From Desulfovibrionaceae bacterium (lineage in GTDB: Bacteria; Desulfobacterota; Desulfovibrionia; Desulfovibrionales; Desulfovibrionaceae), in NCBI GenBank assembly GCA_015709205.1, contig JACCQO010000015.1:1-64000 (forward strand): a DNA stretch of 64,000 bases, read 5' to 3'. A model generated the notes under the pieces. That model had not been told where the DNA came from, made no database searches, and saw nothing but the letters and a program-made list of their open reading frames with translations. Made by a program: the position numbers and the translations under genes. This document shows positions 51,580 through 59,531 of the stretch, piece by piece. Positions within the stretch are counted from its first letter, which is position 1. Every line of letters begins with the position of its first letter.

Positions 51580-51607
51580 GATATAGCCGGCGATGAAAAA
51601 AAGTAAA
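51580..51607 (-). promoter_or_regulatory. Putative promoter of mop
   Basis: Minus strand -35 TTTACT (51602-51607), 16-bp spacer, -10 TATATC (51580-51585), about 140 bp before the start. Confidence 0.5.
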
Positions 51608-51627
51608 GCGCGGAAAGGGATAAAAAG

Positions 51628-51640
51628 CGATACAATATCG
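51628..51640. promoter_or_regulatory. Operator-like palindrome upstream of mop
   Basis: CGATA and TATCG around CAA, just upstream of the putative -35. It resembles half-sites of ModE-type molybdate regulators, but is short; assignment is inference. Confidence 0.35.
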
Positions 51641-51749
51641 TAGTTTTCTTCGATTTTTTTTCGAAAAAACGCCTCTTTCCTCTGTTTTCAACGCCGCGCC
51701 CGTTCTGAAAATCTCCATATTTTTGACTTGTTCGATGATGGTGCCGCAC

Positions 51750-51978
51750 TTGTCCCGAGAAAGGACAAAAGGACCGCGCACAACGCCATAGAATTCCTTC
51801 AAAACTAGCGGGTTCTCGACCATCCCGCAGAAAGGAGAAGACGATTGGTGCGCGGACCCGGCCCAGGTACCGGTGGGACGGTGTGACGTTGGGACTTGAG
51901 GGTAATCCCAGAGGCGTTCGCCTGGGTTTCGAAGGCAGGCGTACCGAAGAGATGCGGCTCGGCTACCGTCCTTTTTTT
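51750..51978 (+). ncRNA. Candidate structured non-coding RNA with terminator
   Basis: About 229 nt between two gene-free stretches. Visible helices: TTGTCC/GGACAA hairpin (51750-51755, 51763-51768); CCGCGCAC/GTGCGCGG (51774-51781, 51848-51855) enclosing GCGGG/CCCGC (51808-51812, 51824-51828); and a second domain closed by GGACGGT/ACCGTCC (51876-51882, 51965-51971) with internal TGGGA/TCCCA and AGGC/GCCT hairpins. The last stem runs straight into seven T, a terminator. A -35-like TTGACT at 51723-51728 precedes it. No known RNA signature (SRP, tmRNA, RNase P, tRNA) fits. Class unknown. Confidence 0.45.
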
Positions 51979-51994
51979 GCACCTACACTTGTCT

Positions 51995-52010
51995 CATAAT
52001 GTAAATTATG
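51995..52010. promoter_or_regulatory. CATAAT-GTAA-ATTATG palindrome
   Basis: Perfect 6-bp inverted repeat with 4-nt spacer in an AT-rich strip; resembles binding sites of Fur/PerR-type regulators. It does not lie near a recognised gene start. Confidence 0.35.
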
Positions 52011-52286
52011 TTAACTTTTTTAGATGGCAACCCTTTGAATTTAAAGAAAAGCGCCACTAAGAACTTGGCCGTGAAACGCCATCGCGTGCCCTGCCCCGGA
52101 TTGGTGGAGACTCGCTTGGCCAGCCCCTGACGAAACACTCACAGGACTTGCTCGCCGTCGCCCTGGGGTACGAAATCGAGCGACTGGCAGTCCGGTTTGC
52201 GAGGGCCGCTGCCGATGCCCCGACGGAGATTCCCCGAGCCGATCTCTCTCCGCCGATCCGGTCGGCCACCCGGTCGGACTTCGAAG

Positions 52287-52312
52287 ACGAAGCCCCCTTG
52301 CGGATCGGTCCG
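52287..52312 (+). repeat. 26-bp direct repeat, copy 1
   Basis: Identical to 52639-52664. It begins ACGAAGCCCCCTTGCG and ends in CGGATCGGTCCG, which can form a CGGA/TCCG hairpin. Confidence 0.85.
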
Positions 52313-52638
52313 CAGGAGGCTTCAAAACCGATAATCCGGAGCTCGGGTCGCGTTGGATGCCTTTTCGCGGCTGCAGGCCCGTTTTAGGCCTTTTTGGCGA
52401 AATCGACCGCTTCGGCCTCTAAATCGCCCATCCACGACGTGACCGACACACCAATGACGCCTGCGATGACTCCGGCCGAAGACCTTAGTTCCCCAACTGC
52501 CCGCCCGATCGCCCGCCCGATCGCCTGATCCGATCGCCGACCCGATCGCCGACCCGACTGGCGGAAAACCTGGCCCAACCGGTCCGCAATCGGGCATGCC
52601 GATCAACCGCGCCGCGCTCCGGCCAGTCGTGATCCCCT

Positions 52639-52664
52639 ACGAAGCCCCCTTGCGGATCGGTCCG
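52639..52664 (+). repeat. 26-bp direct repeat, copy 2
   Basis: Exact copy of 52287-52312, 352 bp away, with unrelated flanks. Confidence 0.85.
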
Positions 52665-53080
52665 GACGTGACCAGCACACCTCGGCCTGCGTCGGCGATC
52701 CGCCCCGGGCTGCCGTTCCAGCGCGGACCGCGACCGGTTCCGCACGACGCGCCGTCGCGCCGCAAGGCCTGGCGACCCACCCCGGCCGTCCAAAACCGGC
52801 ATGAACCGCTGCAGTTCATATCCAATCGAACCACCTTATTATTCAGGAATAGTTATTGATTCCGTACCAGTCGCCCAAAACGGAACCGCGACGCGTTGAC
52901 GCGCCGCGCCCCCGTCCGTACCGTGGCGACCATGCACCCGACTCCGCACGATTCCACCCGTTGCCTCCCGCCGCACCGCCGCCCTGCTCCCGGGACCATC
53001 CCCATCGCCTCGGTTTCACCGACAATGCTCTCCGTTCAGAGCCATGGGGCCGCTGCCCCATGGGCTCCGCGGGAAACGCT

Positions 53081-53893
53081 GTGAGCACGGCGAAGAAACG
53101 CACGGGCGCGGGGCGCATGGCGGATATTCCGACCGACGTGCTCGCGGCCCTGGAGCGCGGCGAGCTGGAGGCCGCGACCCTGGCCGAGGGGCTGGCCATC
53201 GATCAGGCCAGGCTGCTGCGCGCGACGTTTCCGGACCTGGGGGCCGAAGCGCACGCCGAGGCCGAGGCCGCGTGCGCGCTGGGCATCCTCAAGCGCGTGG
53301 AGCGCATCGGCACGCTGATCCACGAGCGGCTCGGCGCGGAGGGATTCCGGCGTTGCCGGGAGCACGTTTCGGACACGGTGCGCGGCTGGGCGTGCTACAT
53401 GGTCCGCGCGGAAGGTGAGCTCGATCTGGCGGAGCGGCTGGAGCGCATCCGTCCGCTGGCCGACGACGCGCACTACGGGGTGCGCGAATGGGCCTGGATG
53501 GCGGTGCGCCCGCAGTTGGTGGCGGAACTGGACCGCTCCATCGCCCTGCTCGCGCCCTGGACCGGCGCGGACTCGGAGCGGCTGCGCCGTTTCGCCAGCG
53601 AGGCGCTGCGGCCACGCGGGGTGTGGTGCGCGCACATCCCGGCGCTCAGGGCCGACCCGGCCCCGGGGCTACCACTGCTCGCCCCGCTGCGCGCCGATCC
53701 GGCGCGCTACGTCCAGGACTCGGTGGGCAACTGGCTCAACGACGCGGCCAAGGACCACCCCGACTGGGTGCGCGCCTTGTGCGCCGACTGGCTGCGCGAC
53801 TCCCCCACCCCGGCCACCCGGCGCATCTGCGCACGCGGCCTGCGCTCCCTCGCGCCCAAACGCAGCGGGCGGCGCACCCGCTCGTCCGACTAA
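53081..53893 (+). CDS. DNA alkylation repair (AlkD-like HEAT) protein
   Basis: A ~270-residue protein of helical pairs. The segment YGVREWAWMAVRPQL, then RRFASEALRPRGVW and YVQDSVGNWLNDAAKDHPDWV match HEAT-repeat DNA alkylation repair proteins (AlkC/AlkD fold), which flip or excise alkylated bases. Start codon choice is uncertain: GTG at 53081 or ATG at 53117; upstream frame is low complexity. It is monocistronic. Confidence 0.78.
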   Translation: MSTAKKRTGAGRMADIPTDVLAALERGELEAATLAEGLAIDQARLLRATFPDLGAEAHAEAEAACALGILKRVERIGTLIHERLGAEGFRRCREHVSDTVRGWACYMVRAEGELDLAERLERIRPLADDAHYGVREWAWMAVRPQLVAELDRSIALLAPWTGADSERLRRFASEALRPRGVWCAHIPALRADPAPGLPLLAPLRADPARYVQDSVGNWLNDAAKDHPDWVRALCADWLRDSPTPATRRICARGLRSLAPKRSGRRTRSSD

Positions 53894-54278
53894 GCCGGCT
53901 CCTCATCATCAGCATCACCGAAAGCGGACCGCCCCGACGCCGCGCCGGTCCCCCCTGCCCCCTGCCCCTTTGGCCGCGCCCGCCCACGACGCGGGACGTG
54001 CGCGCAGACCGGAACGCGGCCGGACGGCGGACGCGAACAATCAGAAGACAATCGGGACGCGGCTGGAACCGGGACGGAAGGACGGCCACGCCAGGCGATG
54101 CCCACCCGGGGAGGCGCGAAGCCGAAACAGGAACAGGCCGAAACGTGGTGCGCGCCGCATGGAGCCGGGCCGGGGAGGAAGGCGAAGCGGCGGATGCGCG
54201 CGGACGCCCTGCCCTGTGCGGGCATTGCCGCACGGCGCATGAAGAGGCCGCTACGGGAGCGGGCCGAGGTGAAAAAAA
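53894..54278. other. Region between the convergent AlkD-like and LysE genes
   Basis: 385 bp of GC-rich DNA. Frames on both strands are proline/arginine/glycine-rich shadows with no ribosome site; no terminator hairpin with a T-tract is evident. Confidence 0.4.
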
Positions 54279-54926
54279 TCAGGAACGGCGCAGGGTCGCG
54301 GTCATCACGCCCGCGCCGATGAGCAGGCCGCCGCCGATGCGGTTGGCCGTGCGCAGCACCGAGGGCGAGGACAGCGCAGAGCGCACGCCGCCCGCGAGCA
54401 GGCCGTAGGCCACGGCGTTGACCAGAGCCAGGATCAGGAAGGTGGAGCCGAGCACGGCCATCTGCGGCAGCACGGGCGCGGCGTGGTCCATGAACTGCGG
54501 CAGGAAGGCGGTGAAGAAGATGATGCCCTTGGGGTTGGTGGCCGTGACCAGGTAGGCGTGGCCGAACATGCGCCAGCGCGGGCGGCGGCAGGGAGCCGCT
54601 CCCCGCGCCTCGGCCGAGGCCGGGCCCAGGGCCTTGCAGTCCGGACGGCTGCGCCACATGCGCACGCCGAGGTACACCAGGTAGCACGCCCCCAGCCACT
54701 TGAGCGCCAGGAAAACGGCGGACGAAGCGGCCAGCAGCGCGCCGAGGCCCAGGAAGGAGCAGGTCATGCAGGTGAAGTCGCCCAGGACCACGCCGGGCGC
54801 GGTGGCCCATACCGAGGCGCGCCCGCGCTCCAGGCCGTAGCTGATGACCAGCAGGATGGTGGGGCCGGGCACGACCAGGACGATGGCCGTGGCCAGCAGG
54901 TAGGCGAGATACAATTCCGTGCTCAT
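54279..54926 (-). CDS. LysE/RhtB family exporter
   Basis: A 215-residue inner-membrane protein with about six helices. The VPGPTILLVISYGLERG motif near the start and TATNPKGIIFFTAFLPQF in the middle are characteristic of the LysE/RhtB amino acid and metabolite exporters. GGAG precedes the ATG. Substrate unknown. It stands alone. Confidence 0.9.
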   Translation of the reverse strand: MSTELYLAYLLATAIVLVVPGPTILLVISYGLERGRASVWATAPGVVLGDFTCMTCSFLGLGALLAASSAVFLALKWLGACYLVYLGVRMWRSRPDCKALGPASAEARGAAPCRRPRWRMFGHAYLVTATNPKGIIFFTAFLPQFMDHAAPVLPQMAVLGSTFLILALVNAVAYGLLAGGVRSALSSPSVLRTANRIGGGLLIGAGVMTATLRRS

Positions 54927-55271
54927 GGCGCGCTCCGGGGCTGAGGATGAGGCCCCGACACAACCACGCGCGCGGGTCCGCTGTCAATCCATTCCCCGCC
55001 CCGGCGCGACCGAAAAACGCCCCAGGCGCGGCGGTTCCCGTCCATCTTTCCCCGTCCGTCTTTCCCCGTCCGGCCTCCCATCATCTCCGCATGCGCGGGC
55101 GGGGGAAGGCCCCCCGCGCTCTCGCAAAACTCGACGCCCACGAAATGACGACGGGGCCAGCACGCCGGGTCCTCGTCTCTCCCCGTATCCGCAGGCGCGG
55201 GCGGGGGGAAGCCCACGCACCCACGCAGAACCCGACGATCGCGAACCGGCAGCGGGCACTGCCCGCCCGCC
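54927..55271. other. Intergenic region with imperfect direct repeats
   Basis: 345 bp upstream of the LysE gene and downstream of the cyclase. It contains a TTTCCCCGTCCG doublet (about 55044-55071) and the ~53-bp imperfect repeat listed separately. No gene or terminator is clear. Confidence 0.45.
55084..55238. repeat. ~53-bp imperfect direct repeat, about 102 bp apart
   Basis: 55084-55136 and 55186-55238 share TCCGCA-GCGCGGGCGGGGG and CGCAxAAC(T/C)CGACG with several changes. It resembles an intergenic REP-like element. Confidence 0.55.
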
Positions 55272-57641
55272 CTACTTCTTGGTCAGGCGGTAGACGCCGT
55301 CCCAGGGCTGGCCCGGGGGCACGGGCGGGTTGGCCTTGAACTGCTCGCAGCGCTGCAGAAAGACCTCGCTGGGCGTGGTCTTGCCGTCGGGCACGCGCTC
55401 CAGGGGCAGGGCCTCGCGGAAGGCCTCCATGGCCTGGTCCCACTCCGTGGCCAGGTAATGGCCCATGCCCTTGTCGAACAGCGCGAAGAGGCGCTGCTCC
55501 TGCTCGGTCAGCTCGCCCTTGAGGGCCACGAGTTCGTAGACCTTGACCGGCTCCTGCTTGCCCACGACCTGGATGTTGTCCAGCAGGCGGCATTCCACCC
55601 CGTCGCGCACGCGGCGCGTGTCGCCCCGCTCGTCCGCGTATTCCTGGTCCAGCGTGTATTCGCTGACCATGGTGTAGACGCCGTACTGCTTGGCCGCGGC
55701 CTCCAGGCGTGCGGACAGGTTCACGGAATCGCCCATCATCGTATAGTTCATGCGCATGGCGCTGCCCATGTTGCCGACCACGATCTCGCCGCTGTTGACG
55801 CCGATACGCATTTTCATGTCGTGCACGTGGCGCGGCCATTTCCAGTCCGAACGCCAGACCTCCGGGGGCAGGTGCTTGGTGTTGCGGTCCGGCTCCTCGG
55901 GCGCGGGCGACTCGGCCTTCCACTTCTCGCGCAGCTCCAGGAGCTTGCGCTGCATGCTCACGGCCACGCGGCAGGCGCGGAAGGCGTGGTCCGGCAGGTC
56001 GATGGGCGCGCCGAAAAAGGCGATGATCGCGTCGCCCTCGTACTTGTCCAGGGTGCCGCTGTCCTCGATGAGGATGTCGGTCATGGCCGAGAGGTACTCG
56101 TTGAGCAGTTCGACGAGCTGGGTGGCGGTGAGCACCTCGGAAAAGCTGGAAAAGGACTGGATGTCCGTGAAGTAGGCGGTGCACACGCGCGCCTCGCCGC
56201 CCAGTTCGGGCATTTCCTTGCTCTCGACCATGCGGTCGATGAGCTCGGGCGAGAGATAGGAGGCGAAGGTGGCGTGCAGGAACTTCTTGTGCCCCTCCTC
56301 GCGCAAGAACTTGAGCAGCGTGAGGATGGTGAAGATCGCGACCACGGTGACGATGGGCAGCATGGGCGAGACGTAGATGCCCTTGGCCTCCATGCACCAG
56401 ACCGCGCCGAACCACATGCCCACGGCGCCGCCGCCCAGGGGCACCAGGGACCACTTGGCCGAGGCCCAGGTCAGCAGCGCGGTGGCCAGCAGGCCGATGC
56501 CGATGACCACGAAGAATTCCAGGATCTCGATCCAGTTGGGCCGGGTAATGAACTCCTTGGTCAGGATGTTGTCGATGACCGTGGCGTGCACCTCCACGCC
56601 GGGAAAGACCGGGTCCAGCGGCGTGGAGCGGATATCCTTGAGGCCCGCGGCCGAGGTGCCGACCAGGGCGATGCGGCCCTTGAGCGCTCCGGCGGGCAGC
56701 CGCCCCGCGAGCACGTCGGCGGCCGAGACGTAGGGAAAGGTGTGCTGCGGGCCGCGGTAGTTGATGACCATGCGGCCCCGGGCGTCCAGGGGGATGACCG
56801 TGGGCCCCAGGCGGATGGAGTCGATGCCGTTGGGCTCCATCTTGACCACGAGCTGCTTCTGGCCCATGGCCTGCATCAGCGCGGCCAGGGACAGGCTGGG
56901 ATAGACCTTGTCCCTGTAGCGGATGATCAGCGGCGTGCGGCGCATGATGCCGTCGGCGTCCGGGTCGGCGTTGTAGAACCCGGAGTTGGGCGCGGCCTCG
57001 CCGAGCACGGGCAGGTTGCAGATCGGCTCGGTGGCGTCGAAGAGGAAGGTGTCCACGTCGGGCGTGCCGGGCGTGCGGATGAGCGCCAGGCGCGCGGGGT
57101 GCAGCACGCAGTCGTGCTTGGCGTTCTCGGCCGTGCCGAAGTTGAAGAAGTAGCCGAGCACGTAGGGGCCGGTGGACAGGATGTTGGCCAGGAGCTTGTC
57201 GTTGTCCAGCAGATCCGGCGGCAACCCGGTGAACCCGATGTCCACCTGCAGGTCGCGGCGCATCTCCTCCTTGAGCCGCACGGGCGAGGTGCGGTCCGGC
57301 TCGGCGAAGAGAATATCCAGGCCCACGCTCACGGCGCCGTATTCGCGCAGCTTGGCGAGCAGGAAGGCCACGCGCCAGCGCGGCCAGGGCCACTGCCCGA
57401 ACTCGGCCAGGGCCTTTTCGTCCAGATCGACGATCACGGGCACGCCGGTAATCTTGGAGGAATGGGTCTGGCGCAGGATCGTGTCGTAGACCTTGGAGTC
57501 CAGGGCCTGCAGGAACGGCGGATTGTGCGCGTGCAGCACGCCCATGACCACGGAGAGCAGCACGCCCACGCCCAGGATGAGCAAATGCTCCCCGTACCGC
57601 CTGAAAAAGCCCTTGAACCGCCCTTCTTCCCTGGTCGCCAT
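55272..57641 (-). CDS. Adenylate cyclase with CHASE2 sensor domain
   Basis: A 789-residue membrane protein. A membrane helix at ~20-40 precedes a periplasmic CHASE2 domain (to ~370), then two or three helices (~380-460) and a class III cyclase domain. Metal Asp residues are in YFTDIQSFSSF and in LDKYEGDAIIAFFG; the transition region MMGDSVNLSARLE is intact. Lys before EGD and Thr before MMGD point to ATP rather than GTP. A C-terminal helical tail resembles a TPR. It would make cAMP in response to an extracytoplasmic signal. GGAGGA precedes the ATG. A CRP-type receptor is not in the window. Confidence 0.9.
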   Translation of the reverse strand: MATREEGRFKGFFRRYGEHLLILGVGVLLSVVMGVLHAHNPPFLQALDSKVYDTILRQTHSSKITGVPVIVDLDEKALAEFGQWPWPRWRVAFLLAKLREYGAVSVGLDILFAEPDRTSPVRLKEEMRRDLQVDIGFTGLPPDLLDNDKLLANILSTGPYVLGYFFNFGTAENAKHDCVLHPARLALIRTPGTPDVDTFLFDATEPICNLPVLGEAAPNSGFYNADPDADGIMRRTPLIIRYRDKVYPSLSLAALMQAMGQKQLVVKMEPNGIDSIRLGPTVIPLDARGRMVINYRGPQHTFPYVSAADVLAGRLPAGALKGRIALVGTSAAGLKDIRSTPLDPVFPGVEVHATVIDNILTKEFITRPNWIEILEFFVVIGIGLLATALLTWASAKWSLVPLGGGAVGMWFGAVWCMEAKGIYVSPMLPIVTVVAIFTILTLLKFLREEGHKKFLHATFASYLSPELIDRMVESKEMPELGGEARVCTAYFTDIQSFSSFSEVLTATQLVELLNEYLSAMTDILIEDSGTLDKYEGDAIIAFFGAPIDLPDHAFRACRVAVSMQRKLLELREKWKAESPAPEEPDRNTKHLPPEVWRSDWKWPRHVHDMKMRIGVNSGEIVVGNMGSAMRMNYTMMGDSVNLSARLEAAAKQYGVYTMVSEYTLDQEYADERGDTRRVRDGVECRLLDNIQVVGKQEPVKVYELVALKGELTEQEQRLFALFDKGMGHYLATEWDQAMEAFREALPLERVPDGKTTPSEVFLQRCEQFKANPPVPPGQPWDGVYRLTKK

Positions 57642-57996
57642 CGCTCCTCCCCCTGCGCGAGGTTCGGCCGCCGTCCGCCTCCCGGCCGTGGCGGCCGGGA
57701 ACCGGGCAACGGGCCCGTGTCCCGCGATCTATAGCAAGGGGCCGAAAAAAAGACAAAGTTCTTCTTCAAGGAAGCGGCCGCCCGCGCCCGGCCGGACCGG
57801 ACGGCGGCGGCCGAAAGGCCGCGCAATGAACGCACGCGGAAGCGGCTCGAAAACGACGAAACCGGCGCACGACACGGCCGCGAGCGGCTCCGCACAATGC
57901 TGAGGCGGCCCTTGAAGGATCGCTTCAAGGACCGCACTTGGCGTTCATCAACCTATTTGAATTATGGAGAAATAAAACAAACCGGCCGGGGTCGTC
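57642..57996. other. Gap between the acyltransferase and cyclase genes
   Basis: 355 bp; both flanking genes are on the minus strand. A perfect hairpin CTTGAAG/CTTCAAG lies at 57911-57929, without T-tract, and an AT-rich strip at 57944-57980. No gene or convincing promoter is seen. Confidence 0.4.
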
Positions 57997-58887
57997 CTAA
58001 GGGATGACCTGATCCGGCGCTGGGCGGGTCTTCCAGCGCTTGTGCATCCAGAACCACTGCTCCGGATAGCGGCGCACGAAGCGCTCCACCGCCTCGGTGT
58101 AGAAACGGGCGGTCTGGATCATCTTCTCGTGGCGGTCGCCCTTGAGGTCCGCGGTGGCCAGGGGCTCCTCGACGTGAAAGGCGTAGCGCGCGCCGTCGAG
58201 GCGGATGAGGAAGACGGGCCAGACCTCGGCCTCGGCGCGCACGGCCAGGAGCGCCGGTCCGGCGTTGACCGCGGCCACGTCGCGCAGGAACGGCAGGAAC
58301 ACGGCCTCGGAGCGCGTGCAGTTGTGGTCCACCAGGAAGGCGCTCATGCCGCCCTTCTTCAGGGTCCGCAGCACCGGGAACACGGCCTTGCGGTGCTCGA
58401 TGACCGCGGTGCCCGGCCGGGTGCGCTGGCGGAGCATGATCCGGTTGAGGGCCGCGTCCGAGACCCGGCGCACGACCACGTTGCGTTCCGGACGCTCGAT
58501 GAACAGGTGCATCATGCCCACGAGCAGTTCCCAGGCCCCCAGGTGCGCGGTGATCCCCACGGCGGGCGTCCGGCGCCCGGAGAGTTCCCTCATGTTCTCG
58601 GGGTTGACGATCTCCAGCCGGTCGCGGGCAAAGTGCCAGTCCAGCCTGCGCGTGAGCATGATCTCCATGAAGGAGCGGCAGTTGTGGCGAAAGCTCTCGT
58701 GCGCCAGGGCGCGGGCCGCGGGCTCGGCCATCTCCAGGTGGAAGCCGATGTTGCGCACGGCCAGTTCGCGCCGGGACGGCAGGGTGCGCCAGAGCAGGTC
58801 GCCCAGCCCCTCGCCGCCGCGGGCCATGGCGTCGAACCCGAAGGATTCGCCCGCATGGACCAGGAAATTGTAGAGCAGGTCACGCAT
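57997..58887 (-). CDS. LpxL/HtrB-type lipid A acyltransferase-like protein
   Basis: A 296-residue protein of the lysophospholipid acyltransferase superfamily. The catalytic HxxxxE is in TAHLGAWELLVG, followed by later blocks LVDHNCTRSEAVFLPF and the Arg/Trp-rich EQWFWMHKRWKTRP tail typical of LpxL/HtrB. It would add a secondary acyl chain to lipid A. It overlaps the preceding DUF374 gene by 8 nt and is third in the msbA operon, supporting a lipid A role. Confidence 0.88.
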   Translation of the reverse strand: MRDLLYNFLVHAGESFGFDAMARGGEGLGDLLWRTLPSRRELAVRNIGFHLEMAEPAARALAHESFRHNCRSFMEIMLTRRLDWHFARDRLEIVNPENMRELSGRRTPAVGITAHLGAWELLVGMMHLFIERPERNVVVRRVSDAALNRIMLRQRTRPGTAVIEHRKAVFPVLRTLKKGGMSAFLVDHNCTRSEAVFLPFLRDVAAVNAGPALLAVRAEAEVWPVFLIRLDGARYAFHVEEPLATADLKGDRHEKMIQTARFYTEAVERFVRRYPEQWFWMHKRWKTRPAPDQVIP

Positions 58888-59521
58888 GGGCTTCGAGCAG
58901 GTTGTCCAGCCGTTCCTGCAGCACGGCCTTTTCGCGCCGGAGCATTTCCGCGTCCATCTTGCCCTGCTCCAGTTCGAAGGGTTCGCCGAAGACCACGGTG
59001 CAGCGGGAAAAGGGCAAGGGCAACTGGAACTTGTCCCAGGCGCGCTCGAAGACCTTGACGCGCTCGCCGCGCGCGCGCAGGGGCACCACCAGGGCATTGG
59101 TCTTGTGCGCCAGGTAGAGCACGCCCTCCTTGACCTCGTGGCGCGGGCCGCGCGGGCCGTCGATGGTCGTGACCATGTCGCGGCCCTCCTCCTCCATCAG
59201 CTTGAGCGCGCCGTGCAGGGCGCGCAGGCCGCCGCGCGAGCTGGACCCGCGCGCCGCGCGGATGCCCAGCCCCTCCAGCACCCCGGCCAGGATGTCGCCG
59301 TCGGACGAGGCGCTGACCACGGCAACCAGGTGCAGGGCCTCCCGGGCGTTGATGATCATGAACTGCTCGTCGTGCCACAGGGCGAAGACCAGGCGGCGGC
59401 CCGTGGCGCGCACCTCGCGGATGCGCTCGTAGCCGCGCACGTCCATGCGCAGCGTGGCGCACCAGGCGCGGTAGGTCCAGACGATCAGCGGCGCGAGACG
59501 AGCGATGTTCAAGCGGGCCAT
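58880..59521 (-). CDS. DUF374 lysophospholipid acyltransferase-like protein
   Basis: A 213-residue acyltransferase-fold protein. It has FALWHDEQFMII (catalytic HxxxxD-like HDEQF), SSDGDILAGVLEGLGI and TTIDGPRGPRHEVKEGVLYLAHK, all typical of DUF374, often found beside lipid A or KDO genes. The ATG at 59521 begins the homology; the ribosome site is weak. It lies 10 nt downstream of msbA and overlaps the LpxL-like gene. Exact lipid substrate unknown. Confidence 0.85.
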   Translation of the reverse strand: MARLNIARLAPLIVWTYRAWCATLRMDVRGYERIREVRATGRRLVFALWHDEQFMIINAREALHLVAVVSASSDGDILAGVLEGLGIRAARGSSSRGGLRALHGALKLMEEEGRDMVTTIDGPRGPRHEVKEGVLYLAHKTNALVVPLRARGERVKVFERAWDKFQLPLPFSRCTVVFGEPFELEQGKMDAEMLRREKAVLQERLDNLLEAHA

Positions 59522-59531
59522 GAAGGATTCC

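Larger units (their letters stand above)
51979..53080. other. Gene-free stretch between the RNA candidate and the AlkD-like gene
   Basis: 1.1 kb with no credible protein gene: frames are short, lack ribosome sites and overlap each other. It contains a perfect inverted repeat CATAAT/ATTATG (51995-52010), four CGATCGCC copies (52506-52550) and two copies of a 26-bp repeat (see repeats). The ends are AT rich and the middle GC rich. It may hold decayed DNA or unrecognised RNA. Confidence 0.4.

Noticed and set aside
51750-51978. Known RNAs (tRNA-Sec, SRP, tmRNA, RNase P) for the structured segment
   Set aside because: None of their fixed sequences (T-loop, SRP GGAAGGAAG loop, RNase P core, tmRNA ends) is present.
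51551-51982. 143-codon minus-strand frame over the RNA candidate
   Set aside because: It has no ribosome site or known motif, runs through the T-tract and the AT-rich mop leader, and ends in random-looking sequence.
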